DNA of 64,000 nt from Protonemura montana (Eukaryota > Arthropoda > Insecta > Plecoptera > Nemouridae), in contig OX387607.1 in the NCBI GenBank assembly GCA_947568835.1, positions 18,068,277 through 18,132,276 of the forward strand, written 5' to 3'. Numbering within the stretch: position 1 is the first letter of the stretch; each line of letters starts with the position of its first letter. The translations under genes were made by a program, and so were the position numbers. Under the pieces are notes generated by a model. The model saw only the letters and a list, made by a program, of their open reading frames with translations. It did no database searches and was not told where the DNA came from. Below, piece after piece: positions 56,822-64,000 of the stretch.

Positions 56822-58123
56822 TTAAAAATCTGTGATTACATTTCTATCTCTAGTTATTTCCATTAAACTATCATTTTCGGAATATAAAATCATATCTACA
56901 GGACCTGTTAAGGTAGCGTTGAATCGAACTTCAATTCGAAATGACCCGTTTCGCTGTATAGACCAATGATTTGAGCTCGCCGACTGATCAGCAGTAAGAT
57001 CAAAAACAGTAAGAAAATATCCATGAGCGTATTCCTCGCGAGATATATCATTTCCAACGTCTTGATGATTAATGCCTGTCCCTTCAAACAATGTCCTATA
57101 TGCAGGAATGAATAGATTATTCTTGAAATCAGGCTGAAGAGCTGTGGTAGGAATTTGTTGTGAATCTACATACAATTGTAGAAAATTCAAATCATGATTT
57201 TCAAAGAAAAAAGGATTTTTCCCAAAATCTCCATTAAACGCAGCATTTGAAACAAATCCAATCGCAAATCGTTTAGGTAACGTCCCTAAATATAAATTAT
57301 CAATAGTTCTAGATATGACCCCCGCAGGGATTGTAATATTTTTAATTTCTACTCGATTCAATGGATACTTCAGATTCGATCGTTCGAGTGCTCGCGAGTA
57401 TCCCAAATGCAGCTCAGGTTTGATTCTGACTTTCCTCACAAACAACGTCGCATCAAGAATGTGCGTCTTTACCGAAGTATCTTCTGACATTAAATGAAAT
57501 GCGTCTTTATTTAAATGAAATTTTAATCGCATTTCAACACCGTTAATAAGCAGCTTATCAGATGCAAACAGCTCATGATGGATACTAGACATTAGATCCA
57601 CAGTTTTACTACCTTTTATGAAGCTTGACCTCTTAACAAGTCCATCATTATCCTTGAAATCGTTGAATTTACCTGCAGTATCTTTATACCACAGTCTGGA
57701 AGTTAAATGCGTTTTTTTAGCTGATGAACCAAAGTTCAGTAAAGTTTCAATATATGCTCGATAACCATAAGTGTGTGAAGGCGATGATATCAGTTTACCA
57801 TTCAATGAGACCTCCACTTGCGAAAACAAACTATGCATCCAGTTATTGACCGGTCCGGTCACAACTTTATCATCAGCAATTAAATTAGTACCATCTGCTT
57901 TGGTAATTTTTGCTGTTAAAAGGAGCTCTGTGTATGCAAGATCAATGAACTCATTGCCATTATTATTTACAACAAACTCGAATTGTGAATTTCCTTCCAA
58001 AGACACAATAGGTTTATATGCTGCTTTGTATCCATATTCGATGGCTGCTTGTGTTAAAGGTGTTGTGAAAAGATCGAGCTCAGATTTCATAGCCTCCATC
58101 GAATTGCTATGTATAACAGACAT
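56822..58123 (-). CDS. MCP: Polinton major capsid protein, double jelly-roll
   Basis: 433 residues from ATG at 58123 (the frame extends two codons further only through GTG). It contains LDLFTTPLTQAAIEYGY, GPVNNWMHSLFSQVEVSLNG, YGYRAYIETLLNFGS and LWYKDTAG, the conserved blocks of the family often labelled 'uncharacterized protein F54H12.2-like' in animal genomes, shown to be the Polinton double-jelly-roll capsid protein. Length is near the family norm and the frame is intact, ending at 56822. The next gene upstream stops 3 bp before this ATG. Confidence 0.9.
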   Translation of the reverse strand: MSVIHSNSMEAMKSELDLFTTPLTQAAIEYGYKAAYKPIVSLEGNSQFEFVVNNNGNEFIDLAYTELLLTAKITKADGTNLIADDKVVTGPVNNWMHSLFSQVEVSLNGKLISSPSHTYGYRAYIETLLNFGSSAKKTHLTSRLWYKDTAGKFNDFKDNDGLVKRSSFIKGSKTVDLMSSIHHELFASDKLLINGVEMRLKFHLNKDAFHLMSEDTSVKTHILDATLFVRKVRIKPELHLGYSRALERSNLKYPLNRVEIKNITIPAGVISRTIDNLYLGTLPKRFAIGFVSNAAFNGDFGKNPFFFENHDLNFLQLYVDSQQIPTTALQPDFKNNLFIPAYRTLFEGTGINHQDVGNDISREEYAHGYFLTVFDLTADQSASSNHWSIQRNGSFRIEVRFNATLTGPVDMILYSENDSLMEITRDRNVITDF

Positions 58124-58125
58124 TT

Positions 58126-58623
58126 TCACTTTTCAAAAATATCTCGCACTCTTGTCGATAACTTGATCTTCTTGGTGGTTTTCTTGCGTTGATGACTCGA
58201 AGATTGTCTCTTCTTCTTTTTAACAACAACAGCCTTCCTACCACGGTTGCCCGGCACCAACTGAAGTGATTGGCAGCTTTTCAATCGTTTAAGACCCGAG
58301 CCCTTCATAAGAGTAAGTTTATCTTCGGCTTTTCGTTTAAGATTCGAACCAACTTCCTTCAATCTATTTTCAAACGATTGTTTCACATTTTTTCTTTCCA
58401 TTAAATCATTTGCAAAATTTACTCCAGTCATGAGTCCTTCTTGAGCAAGAGATCGAGCTCCACTTTTAAATATCGGTACTGCTAATCGCCACATATTTTT
58501 AAAAAATGACGCTAGTCCACAACCACGCTGAAATTTGCTACCGTGATATATATTCATCCCCGATCCACATTGATTTTGGAAATAATCAATGTATCGATCA
58601 TGATAGTTACTGCTTTTACACAT
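58126..58623 (-). CDS. Glycine-rich basic Polinton protein, pVI/pX-like
   Basis: 165 residues from ATG at 58623, 7 bp after the stop of the penton gene. The N-terminal third carries GSGMNIYHGSKFQRGCGLAS then FFKNMWRLAVPIFKSGARSL, an amphipathic segment like the membrane-active region of minor virion proteins found between the two capsid genes in Polintons and adintoviruses. The C-terminal half is strongly basic (RKAEDK, KKKKRQSSSH, RKKTTKKIK), suited to binding DNA. The family assignment is by position and composition; confidence in a virion role is moderate. Confidence 0.65.
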   Translation of the reverse strand: MCKSSNYHDRYIDYFQNQCGSGMNIYHGSKFQRGCGLASFFKNMWRLAVPIFKSGARSLAQEGLMTGVNFANDLMERKNVKQSFENRLKEVGSNLKRKAEDKLTLMKGSGLKRLKSCQSLQLVPGNRGRKAVVVKKKKRQSSSHQRKKTTKKIKLSTRVRDIFEK

Positions 58624-58630
58624 TTTAAAT

Positions 58631-59413
58631 CTAGTTACGACGACGTCGGAAATGTAGTACAACGCTTAGAACATCAGAATCGAATGAGATTGAATCACCA
58701 AATGCATCTCTTATATCTATAGTAATCGATGAAAACTCTCGTTTAGCTACCGGAAAATACATTGGTGGATTGAAAGACTGTGAATGATTTCTTCCATATT
58801 TTTCCTTGTACCAGAGAGTATCTATGCTAATCATTCGTGCGAGTGGCGCAAATATATCGCCCACTACGTGTGATTCAATAACATCACAATAAACAAGAAG
58901 CTGCTTTTGAAACCCTACATTCAAGCGGGATTTGTGTGGAGACGTTTTATCAGCAACAATATTCATACCGGGTTCGAATCCCAATTGTAATCCTAGATTG
59001 TCAGATAACACTACAGATTTAATCATACTATCTTCTGCAATATCTACTCTCGTGAATGAATTAGCTTCGGTAAGTAAAATCTTTAGGTCTCCCGTCACGT
59101 TTGCGAGGACACTATTTACTGCGTGATGAATTGCTGACACAGAATTATAGAAGCCAGGCTGAATTTCAATCGTCTTGGTTATGACATCTTCTTTATCAGC
59201 TGTTTTTACACTGTAGGTCACTTTATTTGCATTTATCAATACGTTATTAATGAAAGGATAATGGATTTCAAATAAAGCACATTCCATATCATCTTGTAAT
59301 TCTATGCGTTGTGGTAATTGAGTCACAAAGCGAGTTGCCGTATTCTTCGGATAGTAAGACGCCGAACTATTGCTCAAAAGGGTTAAATAAAATTCTTTGC
59401 TACTTTGAATCAT
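58631..59413 (-). CDS. mCP: Polinton minor capsid (penton-like) protein, single jelly-roll
   Basis: 260 residues starting MIQSSKEFYLTLLSNSSASYY-type sequence, followed by RFVTQLPQRIELQDDMECAL, the conserved N-terminus of the Polinton penton/minor capsid family (tails bound to a jelly-roll). The stop at 58631 is followed by the basic protein gene. The ATG overlaps the integrase stop as ATGA (59410-59413), so the two genes are coupled in the DNA. The frame is complete. Confidence 0.85.
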   Translation of the reverse strand: MIQSSKEFYLTLLSNSSASYYPKNTATRFVTQLPQRIELQDDMECALFEIHYPFINNVLINANKVTYSVKTADKEDVITKTIEIQPGFYNSVSAIHHAVNSVLANVTGDLKILLTEANSFTRVDIAEDSMIKSVVLSDNLGLQLGFEPGMNIVADKTSPHKSRLNVGFQKQLLVYCDVIESHVVGDIFAPLARMISIDTLWYKEKYGRNHSQSFNPPMYFPVAKREFSSITIDIRDAFGDSISFDSDVLSVVLHFRRRRN

Positions 59414-60499
59414 TTTAAATTAATAATTTCTGATTTCTTAACCCAAGAATTTTGAGATGATGGGTATCCGTACCACTTGACCAATACTTTCGAACTGCGT
59501 CCCTTCCCCTTCGTGGCGATGATTTTATCGATTTTAAATTCAGTAGATTTTCGAATTTGTACTCGTTTTAACTCGATTTCGTAAAAAGTTCCATCGATAG
59601 GTGTATTACTTAAATCTTCTATTCTATAAACAGTTAAATGACGTCTTGGAAGAACTTCCGAAATAATAAATATCTCGTCCGTCCAATTTCTTTCGAAACC
59701 TTTCTCGAACTGCTCTTTCTCTTTAGAAATTCGTACATGATCACCAACTGAGAACTTATCCTTTTTTAATTTTTTGAAGGGAACTCGATCGTTTAGCGTT
59801 CGCCATACTTGTAGCATGTTATCAATCGTCACATGAACTGGTGCGATTTTTATTGTCTGGTGAACAGTGTTATTATATGCTTGAAGAAGATCGGGAAGAA
59901 CCTCAATGTAACGATAAGATGATGAATAGGTAAAATATCGCCACAACTTAGTTTTTAATGTTTTATTAAACCGTTCAACAACAGCTGCTTTGATATCCGG
60001 ATTTGTAGCATAGTAATAATTAATGTTCCTCGCTGTTAGAAACGCTTGAAATTTTTTATTTTTTAATTCCTTGCCCTTGTCCATATTTAAATTTGTGGGT
60101 TTACGATTGGAGGACTTAAAAAATTTCCTGGAAACCTCTTATTACTTCCAAACTTGTTTTATTGTGCAAAGGTATCGCCCATGCAAATTTACTGAAAATG
60201 TCAATTACAGTCAACAAATATTTATAATTATCATTATATTTACTAAGAGATTGAAGATCACACAAGTCTGACTGCCAAACATCATCAATATAGTTAACAA
60301 TATATCTATTTCTTTCGAAACGTTTCCTCAATGGACGATGTAATGTGTACGCGTCTTGAGATTCTAGCCACTGCTGCACGAGCATCTTAGGTATTTTCTT
60401 CTCAGCTGCCTTCCATAATTGACCTGTTGTTGAAAATCCTGCAGGGTGTGATGGGTCAAAGTATATTTTCTGCAATATTTTTCTTGATTTAGCGTTCAT
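59410..60499 (-). pseudogene. INT: Polinton retroviral-type integrase with chromodomain, one frameshift
   Basis: Two frames together make a full integrase of about 350 residues. The upstream frame (60499-60116) holds the N-terminal part and the first catalytic Asp (VWQSDLCDL), then LLTVIDIFSKFAWAIPL. It meets a stop just past an A6 run (60118-60123, T6 on the coding strand). The downstream frame continues with the second catalytic Asp region (MDKGKEL), the catalytic Glu (AVVERFNKTLK) and a C-terminal chromodomain (VLVKWYGYPSSQNSW). The two frames differ by one base at the run. It is either a true inactivating insertion, a sequencing error, or a site of slippage. Confidence 0.85.
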
Positions 60500-60507
60500 G
60501 ACAGCTG

Positions 60508-61383
60508 CTAAAAGTGAAATCGTTTCCAGTTTGGAGCCAACACACGAGCACTTCTACGCTTTACATGCGTGACTTCCTGAGAAGGTGTCTGATCGTCAAT
60601 TTTACGTTTCTTTCTTTTCTCTGTACTTGAAGTAGGAGAACTCACCACCTCACTATGAAATGAACGAATGAATTTTTTACGACGAATGTTTGATATATAT
60701 TTCATCGGGATTTTCAGTTCTTCCAAAATAGTTAAAAATTCTTTCCAACCCGTGGGATTGGAATCTTGTCGGTTAATCAGAACATCGGATATTAAATCAA
60801 TAATGTTTGAGTTATCGATAGTATTTCTTTTAATTCGTACTAGGCTGGTCGAACTATTCCAGTCAATAAGTTTGCTGTCGTAAAGAAGAGTATAAAGTTC
60901 TTTTGCAGCAACTTGTTTCTTTTCAGGTACAGACTGTAATAGCTTGACTTGCAATAAATTGCTATCATCTTCGACTTCGGACTTTTCGTCGTCTTCACTA
61001 TTCACATTTGCAGCTAAGATATCTGATGATGTATTCAACGGTTTCATTTCTTGTTGGTCATCAATAATCTCTTGCTTAAACTCTGTAGGAATTAATTTCT
61101 CTTCAAATTGTGGTTGAAATGTTTCACTGGATCTGTTGTTAATTTTTGAAGATACAGAAATAAAATGTAGATAGCGTCGCAAGGTTTCTTGATATCGTGA
61201 AAGTTTCTCATTGGCATCCATACTTTTCATTCGAAGAATTTGCTTCATTTCATTTCTCAAAGCGATAATCATGTTCTTGATTGGATTTGTTGTCGACGCT
61301 GTATTTTTAAATTTGTTGACTTGTAAACTATTAACTGGTGTCTTACCAAGTCGATCGAGTGTTTGTTGATCAATTAAAACCAT
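60508..61383 (-). CDS. Conserved Polinton protein of unknown function, 291 residues
   Basis: Start chosen at 61383, 17 bp after the stop of the basic protein; the frame stays open further upstream but that part overlaps the neighbouring gene. It begins MVLIDQQTLDRLGK and has a helical segment IKNMIIALRNEMKQILRM, both typical of a family that recurs in animal Polintons without known role. The middle is acidic (SEDDEKSEVEDDS) and the tail is basic with a bipartite-like cluster (EKRKKRKIDDQ). It has no transmembrane segment or catalytic motif I recognise. Confidence 0.7.
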   Translation of the reverse strand: MVLIDQQTLDRLGKTPVNSLQVNKFKNTASTTNPIKNMIIALRNEMKQILRMKSMDANEKLSRYQETLRRYLHFISVSSKINNRSSETFQPQFEEKLIPTEFKQEIIDDQQEMKPLNTSSDILAANVNSEDDEKSEVEDDSNLLQVKLLQSVPEKKQVAAKELYTLLYDSKLIDWNSSTSLVRIKRNTIDNSNIIDLISDVLINRQDSNPTGWKEFLTILEELKIPMKYISNIRRKKFIRSFHSEVVSSPTSSTEKRKKRKIDDQTPSQEVTHVKRRSARVLAPNWKRFHF

Positions 61384-61400
61384 CTTCTTGCAATTATTCA

Positions 61401-61727
61401 TCATGTCATCAATCCCGAAATTACACCACTCAGAATTGGTCCCAACAATAAGGGAATCAGAGACCCACCTCTCTGAAGAATTTTCTTTTTTTTCTGCCAA
61501 GTATCACCTTTCTTTATCAATTTTCTGAGCGTGTGCTTGTGTCGAGAGAGTCGGCTTTTATGACCAGGTTTCAGGGGAACATTCCCTAAAATACAGTTTT
61601 GTATGCACTCCAATATCGATTTGATTAGATTTCTATCAGCGACTTTCAAAATGGCTTTGCGCATTTTTGGTCCGCTTTTGTTTAAAACCTTAAGGAGGTC
61701 CATTTCTTTGATAACTGAAGCACTCAT
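61401..61727 (-). CDS. Small basic Polinton protein with hydrophobic tail
   Basis: 108 residues. A Lys/Arg-rich body (LKPGHKSRLSRHKHTLRKL, then WQKKKKILQRGG) is followed by a hydrophobic tail SLIPLLLGPILSGVISG. The KILKxADRxLI-type helix near residue 25 (AILKVADRNLIKSILECI) recurs in similar small proteins of Polintons. The mix of a basic DNA-binding-like body and a hydrophobic end recalls minor core proteins of adenoviruses, but that is analogy. The next gene starts 17 bp after its stop. Confidence 0.65.
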   Translation of the reverse strand: MSASVIKEMDLLKVLNKSGPKMRKAILKVADRNLIKSILECIQNCILGNVPLKPGHKSRLSRHKHTLRKLIKKGDTWQKKKKILQRGGSLIPLLLGPILSGVISGLMT

Positions 61728-61766
61728 GATGAGAGAATGATAAAAGAGAGTCGCATCATCAGTTAT

Positions 61767-62399
61767 TTATAATAATTTAGGAATATAAACAAAATGGTTT
61801 ACATCGTCTGGAAAAATTGATGTTCGAATGCGTAGATTTTCATCAGTTGTCTGGTGACAGTCAACAAGTAGGTATCCGTATGGTAATTTAGTGGCATCTT
61901 CATAGGCTTCTTCCAAAAATTTTACATTTCGCGGACTTATTTGCTTAGCTAAAAATGAAAACTGTTTCCGATCTCGTGGGTTGCGGAAGCAGACGATATA
62001 ATGAGAATTCAGAGATACGTCTCGCATTCCTTTACCTTTATGGAATACATTTTGTGTAATGAAAAAAACTGAAATATTTTTGTGATGTGAATATTTCGTG
62101 AACAAGTCGATTACTCTGTTGTCCATTTCTGACATCATATCATCTATAATTATTAGTTTTCCACCACTTTCTGCACTAAAATTATCGATATTCGGTATAC
62201 CTTTGTGAAATGTAACGCGAGAATCAGTAATGGAATCGTGAAAATCTTGCATTTCTGAGTAGCACCAAATGATTTGATTGATGTGTGTATCAGTCATTTC
62301 ATCTAGATTCGATATAAATCGTCTAACAAATGTAGTTTTACCACAACCTGTACTTCCAGCTAAAAGACTAGTGAATGGTACCTTCCACCTCACTTCCAT
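61767..62399 (-). CDS. ATP: DNA-packaging ATPase, A32/FtsK-HerA type
   Basis: 210 residues. Walker A is LAGSTGCGKTTFVRRF near residue 13, Walker B is GGKLIIIDDMM near residue 80, and a sensor-like FFITQNVF follows. These match the Polinton and poxvirus A32 genome-packaging ATPases. The length is normal and the frame intact. It is thought to drive DNA into capsids; in this element it sits between polymerase and structural genes. Confidence 0.9.
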   Translation of the reverse strand: MEVRWKVPFTSLLAGSTGCGKTTFVRRFISNLDEMTDTHINQIIWCYSEMQDFHDSITDSRVTFHKGIPNIDNFSAESGGKLIIIDDMMSEMDNRVIDLFTKYSHHKNISVFFITQNVFHKGKGMRDVSLNSHYIVCFRNPRDRKQFSFLAKQISPRNVKFLEEAYEDATKLPYGYLLVDCHQTTDENLRIRTSIFPDDVNHFVYIPKLL

Positions 62400-62592
62400 A
62401 TTGAAGACTGGTGGTAACTAGAAGATACTACACCATTTATTTGGATCCTGAGTAAACATTCATGAATTATAATAAGTTGTAGTATGGCAGTAAAGGATGA
62501 GGAGGTGTGATAGGAATTCAAAATTAATCAGTTATTTATGTACATGTTTATTTATTTTTTATTACACAGCCAACACCTGGTTAATTTATTAA
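62400..62592. other. Gap between ATPase and polymerase genes
   Basis: 190 bp of AT-rich sequence with no ORF. It must contain the polymerase transcript end and the promoter of the downstream block. Confidence 0.5.
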
Positions 62593-64000
62593 CTAATTGC
62601 AATCATCTGAATCGCGATCCAGTTCATCAATATCAATAATATTACAATGACCATGGGCAAGTGTATGATATCCATCGTCTAATACATATCTTTTCTCGTC
62701 GAATGGTGATAGTGTGATCTTTCGTTGAGTTATTGTATATAAGTTATGATTAAAACTTCGAATGCTAGACATAGATGCACTTTGAATCACTTTTTGAAAA
62801 ATCGATTTCTTGTAATCATCGTGTTTAATTACTTTTTCTAAAACATATCTCAAAACTCCTTTTCCTACTTTCTTACATTTTCCATTAGCTTCTAAAATGG
62901 AATACATCTTAGCCCTCAATCCTACAAATTCTTTTATGACAGCACCAGCGGTTTCATCTGTCATTTTACCTGGAACTTTCATATTGACATTGCTGTACAG
63001 ATGATGTGTGCTTGGGTAATTTGAAGTGTCGAATAGATTCATATGAGCTTTCATATCGCAATATATATCTTCGGTTTTTATATGATATGTCAGGCTATCG
63101 GTGTCGGTGAAAAGTAAGGTGGCATTATTTCCATACTTATTCTTTACAAAGTTGTAATGGAAATCATAAACAAATCCCTTGCTTAGCTCTAATATTGCGA
63201 ACCCTGCGTAAATTGGTCGATTGAGAATGAGACATTTCTTTTTGGATTGCACGGCTACAAGATCATTTGAAAAAATTGTGAAACTCTCAAACGAAGGAGC
63301 CGCTACAACTTTTAATAGCCTCTTTTCTACGTTCACTAATTCAATGTTAACTCTGTTACGAAGGTTTTCCATAGTCTTACCAAAAACAGCATTGTTCATT
63401 AGCTTGAAGAAATCTTTTTCAAAAGAGTTGGTCGCCTGTTTACGCTGCGATGTGTTAAATTCTATATATTCTTTTAACCAAGAGCTTTGCTTAAATTTAA
63501 GAACTCGATGAATTTTAAGAAGTTTTAATCCCAAGTCAAGATATTGTTGCAAATTTCTATAATGAATTATGTAGTTGGTTTTATCGTTTAGGTTTGGTAC
63601 TAGTTTTCTGACATTTTTTGCAGGTTTAAAGTTCAAGTCTTCCAACAGTTTCTTACTGTAAGGAGAAATCATCTCTTCAGTAACGTTTATATTCTCCGGA
63701 GCCACAGGATAATCATTGTGCAATTCATGCAGATTATGTGAATATTCCAAATCGACCTCTAAAATGTATCCAAATTCAGAGTCTTGTGAAATATTATGAA
63801 TATTAAACTGACTTATTTCATCCTCATTCATCCATTCAAAATGACTGATAGGTAATTTTTGAGACATCGCTTGCCCGTATAGATTGTTCACATCCCAATA
63901 AATAATATACGACGATTCAGCGTTCTTATCGAAGTCATCTACGTACTTGTTATTTGCTGATGCGTAACGGGTTGAGATCATTGAAACTCCGCCTCGTATT
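62593..64000 (-). CDS. POLB: Protein-primed family B DNA polymerase, C-terminal part, cut by the window edge
   Basis: About 469 residues are visible; the frame is open to the last base, so the start lies beyond. The visible part begins IRGGVSMISTRYA, a block conserved in Polinton polymerases, then motif A (YWDVNNLYGQAMSQKLP), motif B (KLMNNAVFGKTMENLRNRV) and motif C (LLFTDTDSLTYHI with both Asp). The Tyr-x-Asp-type metal ligands and order are those of protein-primed PolB enzymes, which copy linear DNA from a terminal protein. The exonuclease and any terminal-protein domain would be in the missing part. No break is visible. Confidence 0.9.
   Translation of the reverse strand, partial: IRGGVSMISTRYASANNKYVDDFDKNAESSYIIYWDVNNLYGQAMSQKLPISHFEWMNEDEISQFNIHNISQDSEFGYILEVDLEYSHNLHELHNDYPVAPENINVTEEMISPYSKKLLEDLNFKPAKNVRKLVPNLNDKTNYIIHYRNLQQYLDLGLKLLKIHRVLKFKQSSWLKEYIEFNTSQRKQATNSFEKDFFKLMNNAVFGKTMENLRNRVNIELVNVEKRLLKVVAAPSFESFTIFSNDLVAVQSKKKCLILNRPIYAGFAILELSKGFVYDFHYNFVKNKYGNNATLLFTDTDSLTYHIKTEDIYCDMKAHMNLFDTSNYPSTHHLYSNVNMKVPGKMTDETAGAVIKEFVGLRAKMYSILEANGKCKKVGKGVLRYVLEKVIKHDDYKKSIFQKVIQSASMSSIRSFNHNLYTITQRKITLSPFDEKRYVLDDGYHTLAHGHCNIIDIDELDRDSDDCN

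Larger units (their letters stand above)
54232..64000. mobile_element. Polinton/Maverick, left part; continues past the window
   Basis: Begins AGTAGGGTATAATTGCC at the break in the 1-kb repeat. 54232-55010 is non-coding and probably the terminal inverted repeat. Then one plus-strand gene and nine minus-strand genes in the set that defines Polintons: adenain-like protease, two capsid proteins, integrase, packaging ATPase and protein-primed DNA polymerase. Genes are tightly packed (gaps of 3-20 bp or a 4-bp overlap among several), and base use is AT-rich and unlike the host gene. Polintons are both transposons and virus-like elements; whether this copy could form particles cannot be told from sequence. 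Confidence 0.93.

Noticed and set aside
58127-58129. Capsid gene start two codons upstream
   Set aside because: That codon is GTG; the ATG at 58123 fits the gene boundary.

Overview
The window is animal nuclear DNA, almost certainly from an invertebrate. It has spliced genes with GT-AG introns, several transposon classes, arrays derived from Pol III genes, and one identifiable host gene, a secreted Ig/CCP/trypsin-type protease. Its third Ig domain has a beat-like look and the protease is of an immune type, which makes an arthropod plausible, but the sequence does not prove this. Most of the window is repetitive. I see no bacterial features.

Left part (1-16.4 kb) is a nest of transposons. Fragments of a MULE transposase and of a LINE reverse transcriptase lie in the first 2.8 kb. 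A P-element-like (THAP9-type) transposase pseudogene starts near 3.6 kb. It is interrupted by a nearly full-length I-superfamily LINE (3967-10195, 11-bp target duplication) and resumes from 10.2 to 13.1 kb. Rearranged MULE pieces interrupt it again at 12.0-12.5 kb. Two degraded, intron-containing MULE transposase copies follow (13.1-16.3 kb).

Centre-left (16.6-32.4 kb) is dominated by tandem arrays: 26-bp, 92-bp (5S-rRNA-derived), 80-bp, 9-bp, 52-bp (tRNA-derived, 37 units with no length change) and 8-bp. Several tRNA-like SINEs lie between them. A compact P-like element (26095-28473) has an 8-bp target duplication, short inverted ends and a split THAP domain. A foldback element lies at 30.2-31.0 kb.

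The host gene (33.3-39.7 kb, minus strand) has a signal peptide, three Ig-like exons, one CCP exon and three exons for a chymotrypsin-like serine protease with an intact catalytic triad. All junctions I could place are phase 1 except the last one, which is phase 0. Its introns hold LINE debris, a 22-bp array and a G-rich array.

Right part (40.3-54.2 kb) has a second foldback element, an inverted pair of LTR-like repeats (one carrying fifteen 38-bp units), a second shorter locus of the tRNA-derived array, and a tandem array of about 1-kb units. That array is interrupted by a 10-bp minisatellite.

From 54232 to the right edge is a Polinton/Maverick: adenain-type protease, double-jelly-roll major capsid protein, a glycine-rich basic protein, penton-like minor capsid protein, retroviral-type integrase with chromodomain, a 291-residue conserved protein, a small basic protein, a packaging ATPase and protein-primed DNA polymerase B (cut by the window edge). 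All are on the minus strand, with one small spliced-looking gene on the plus strand at the element end. Only one clear lesion is visible, a one-base shift in the integrase.
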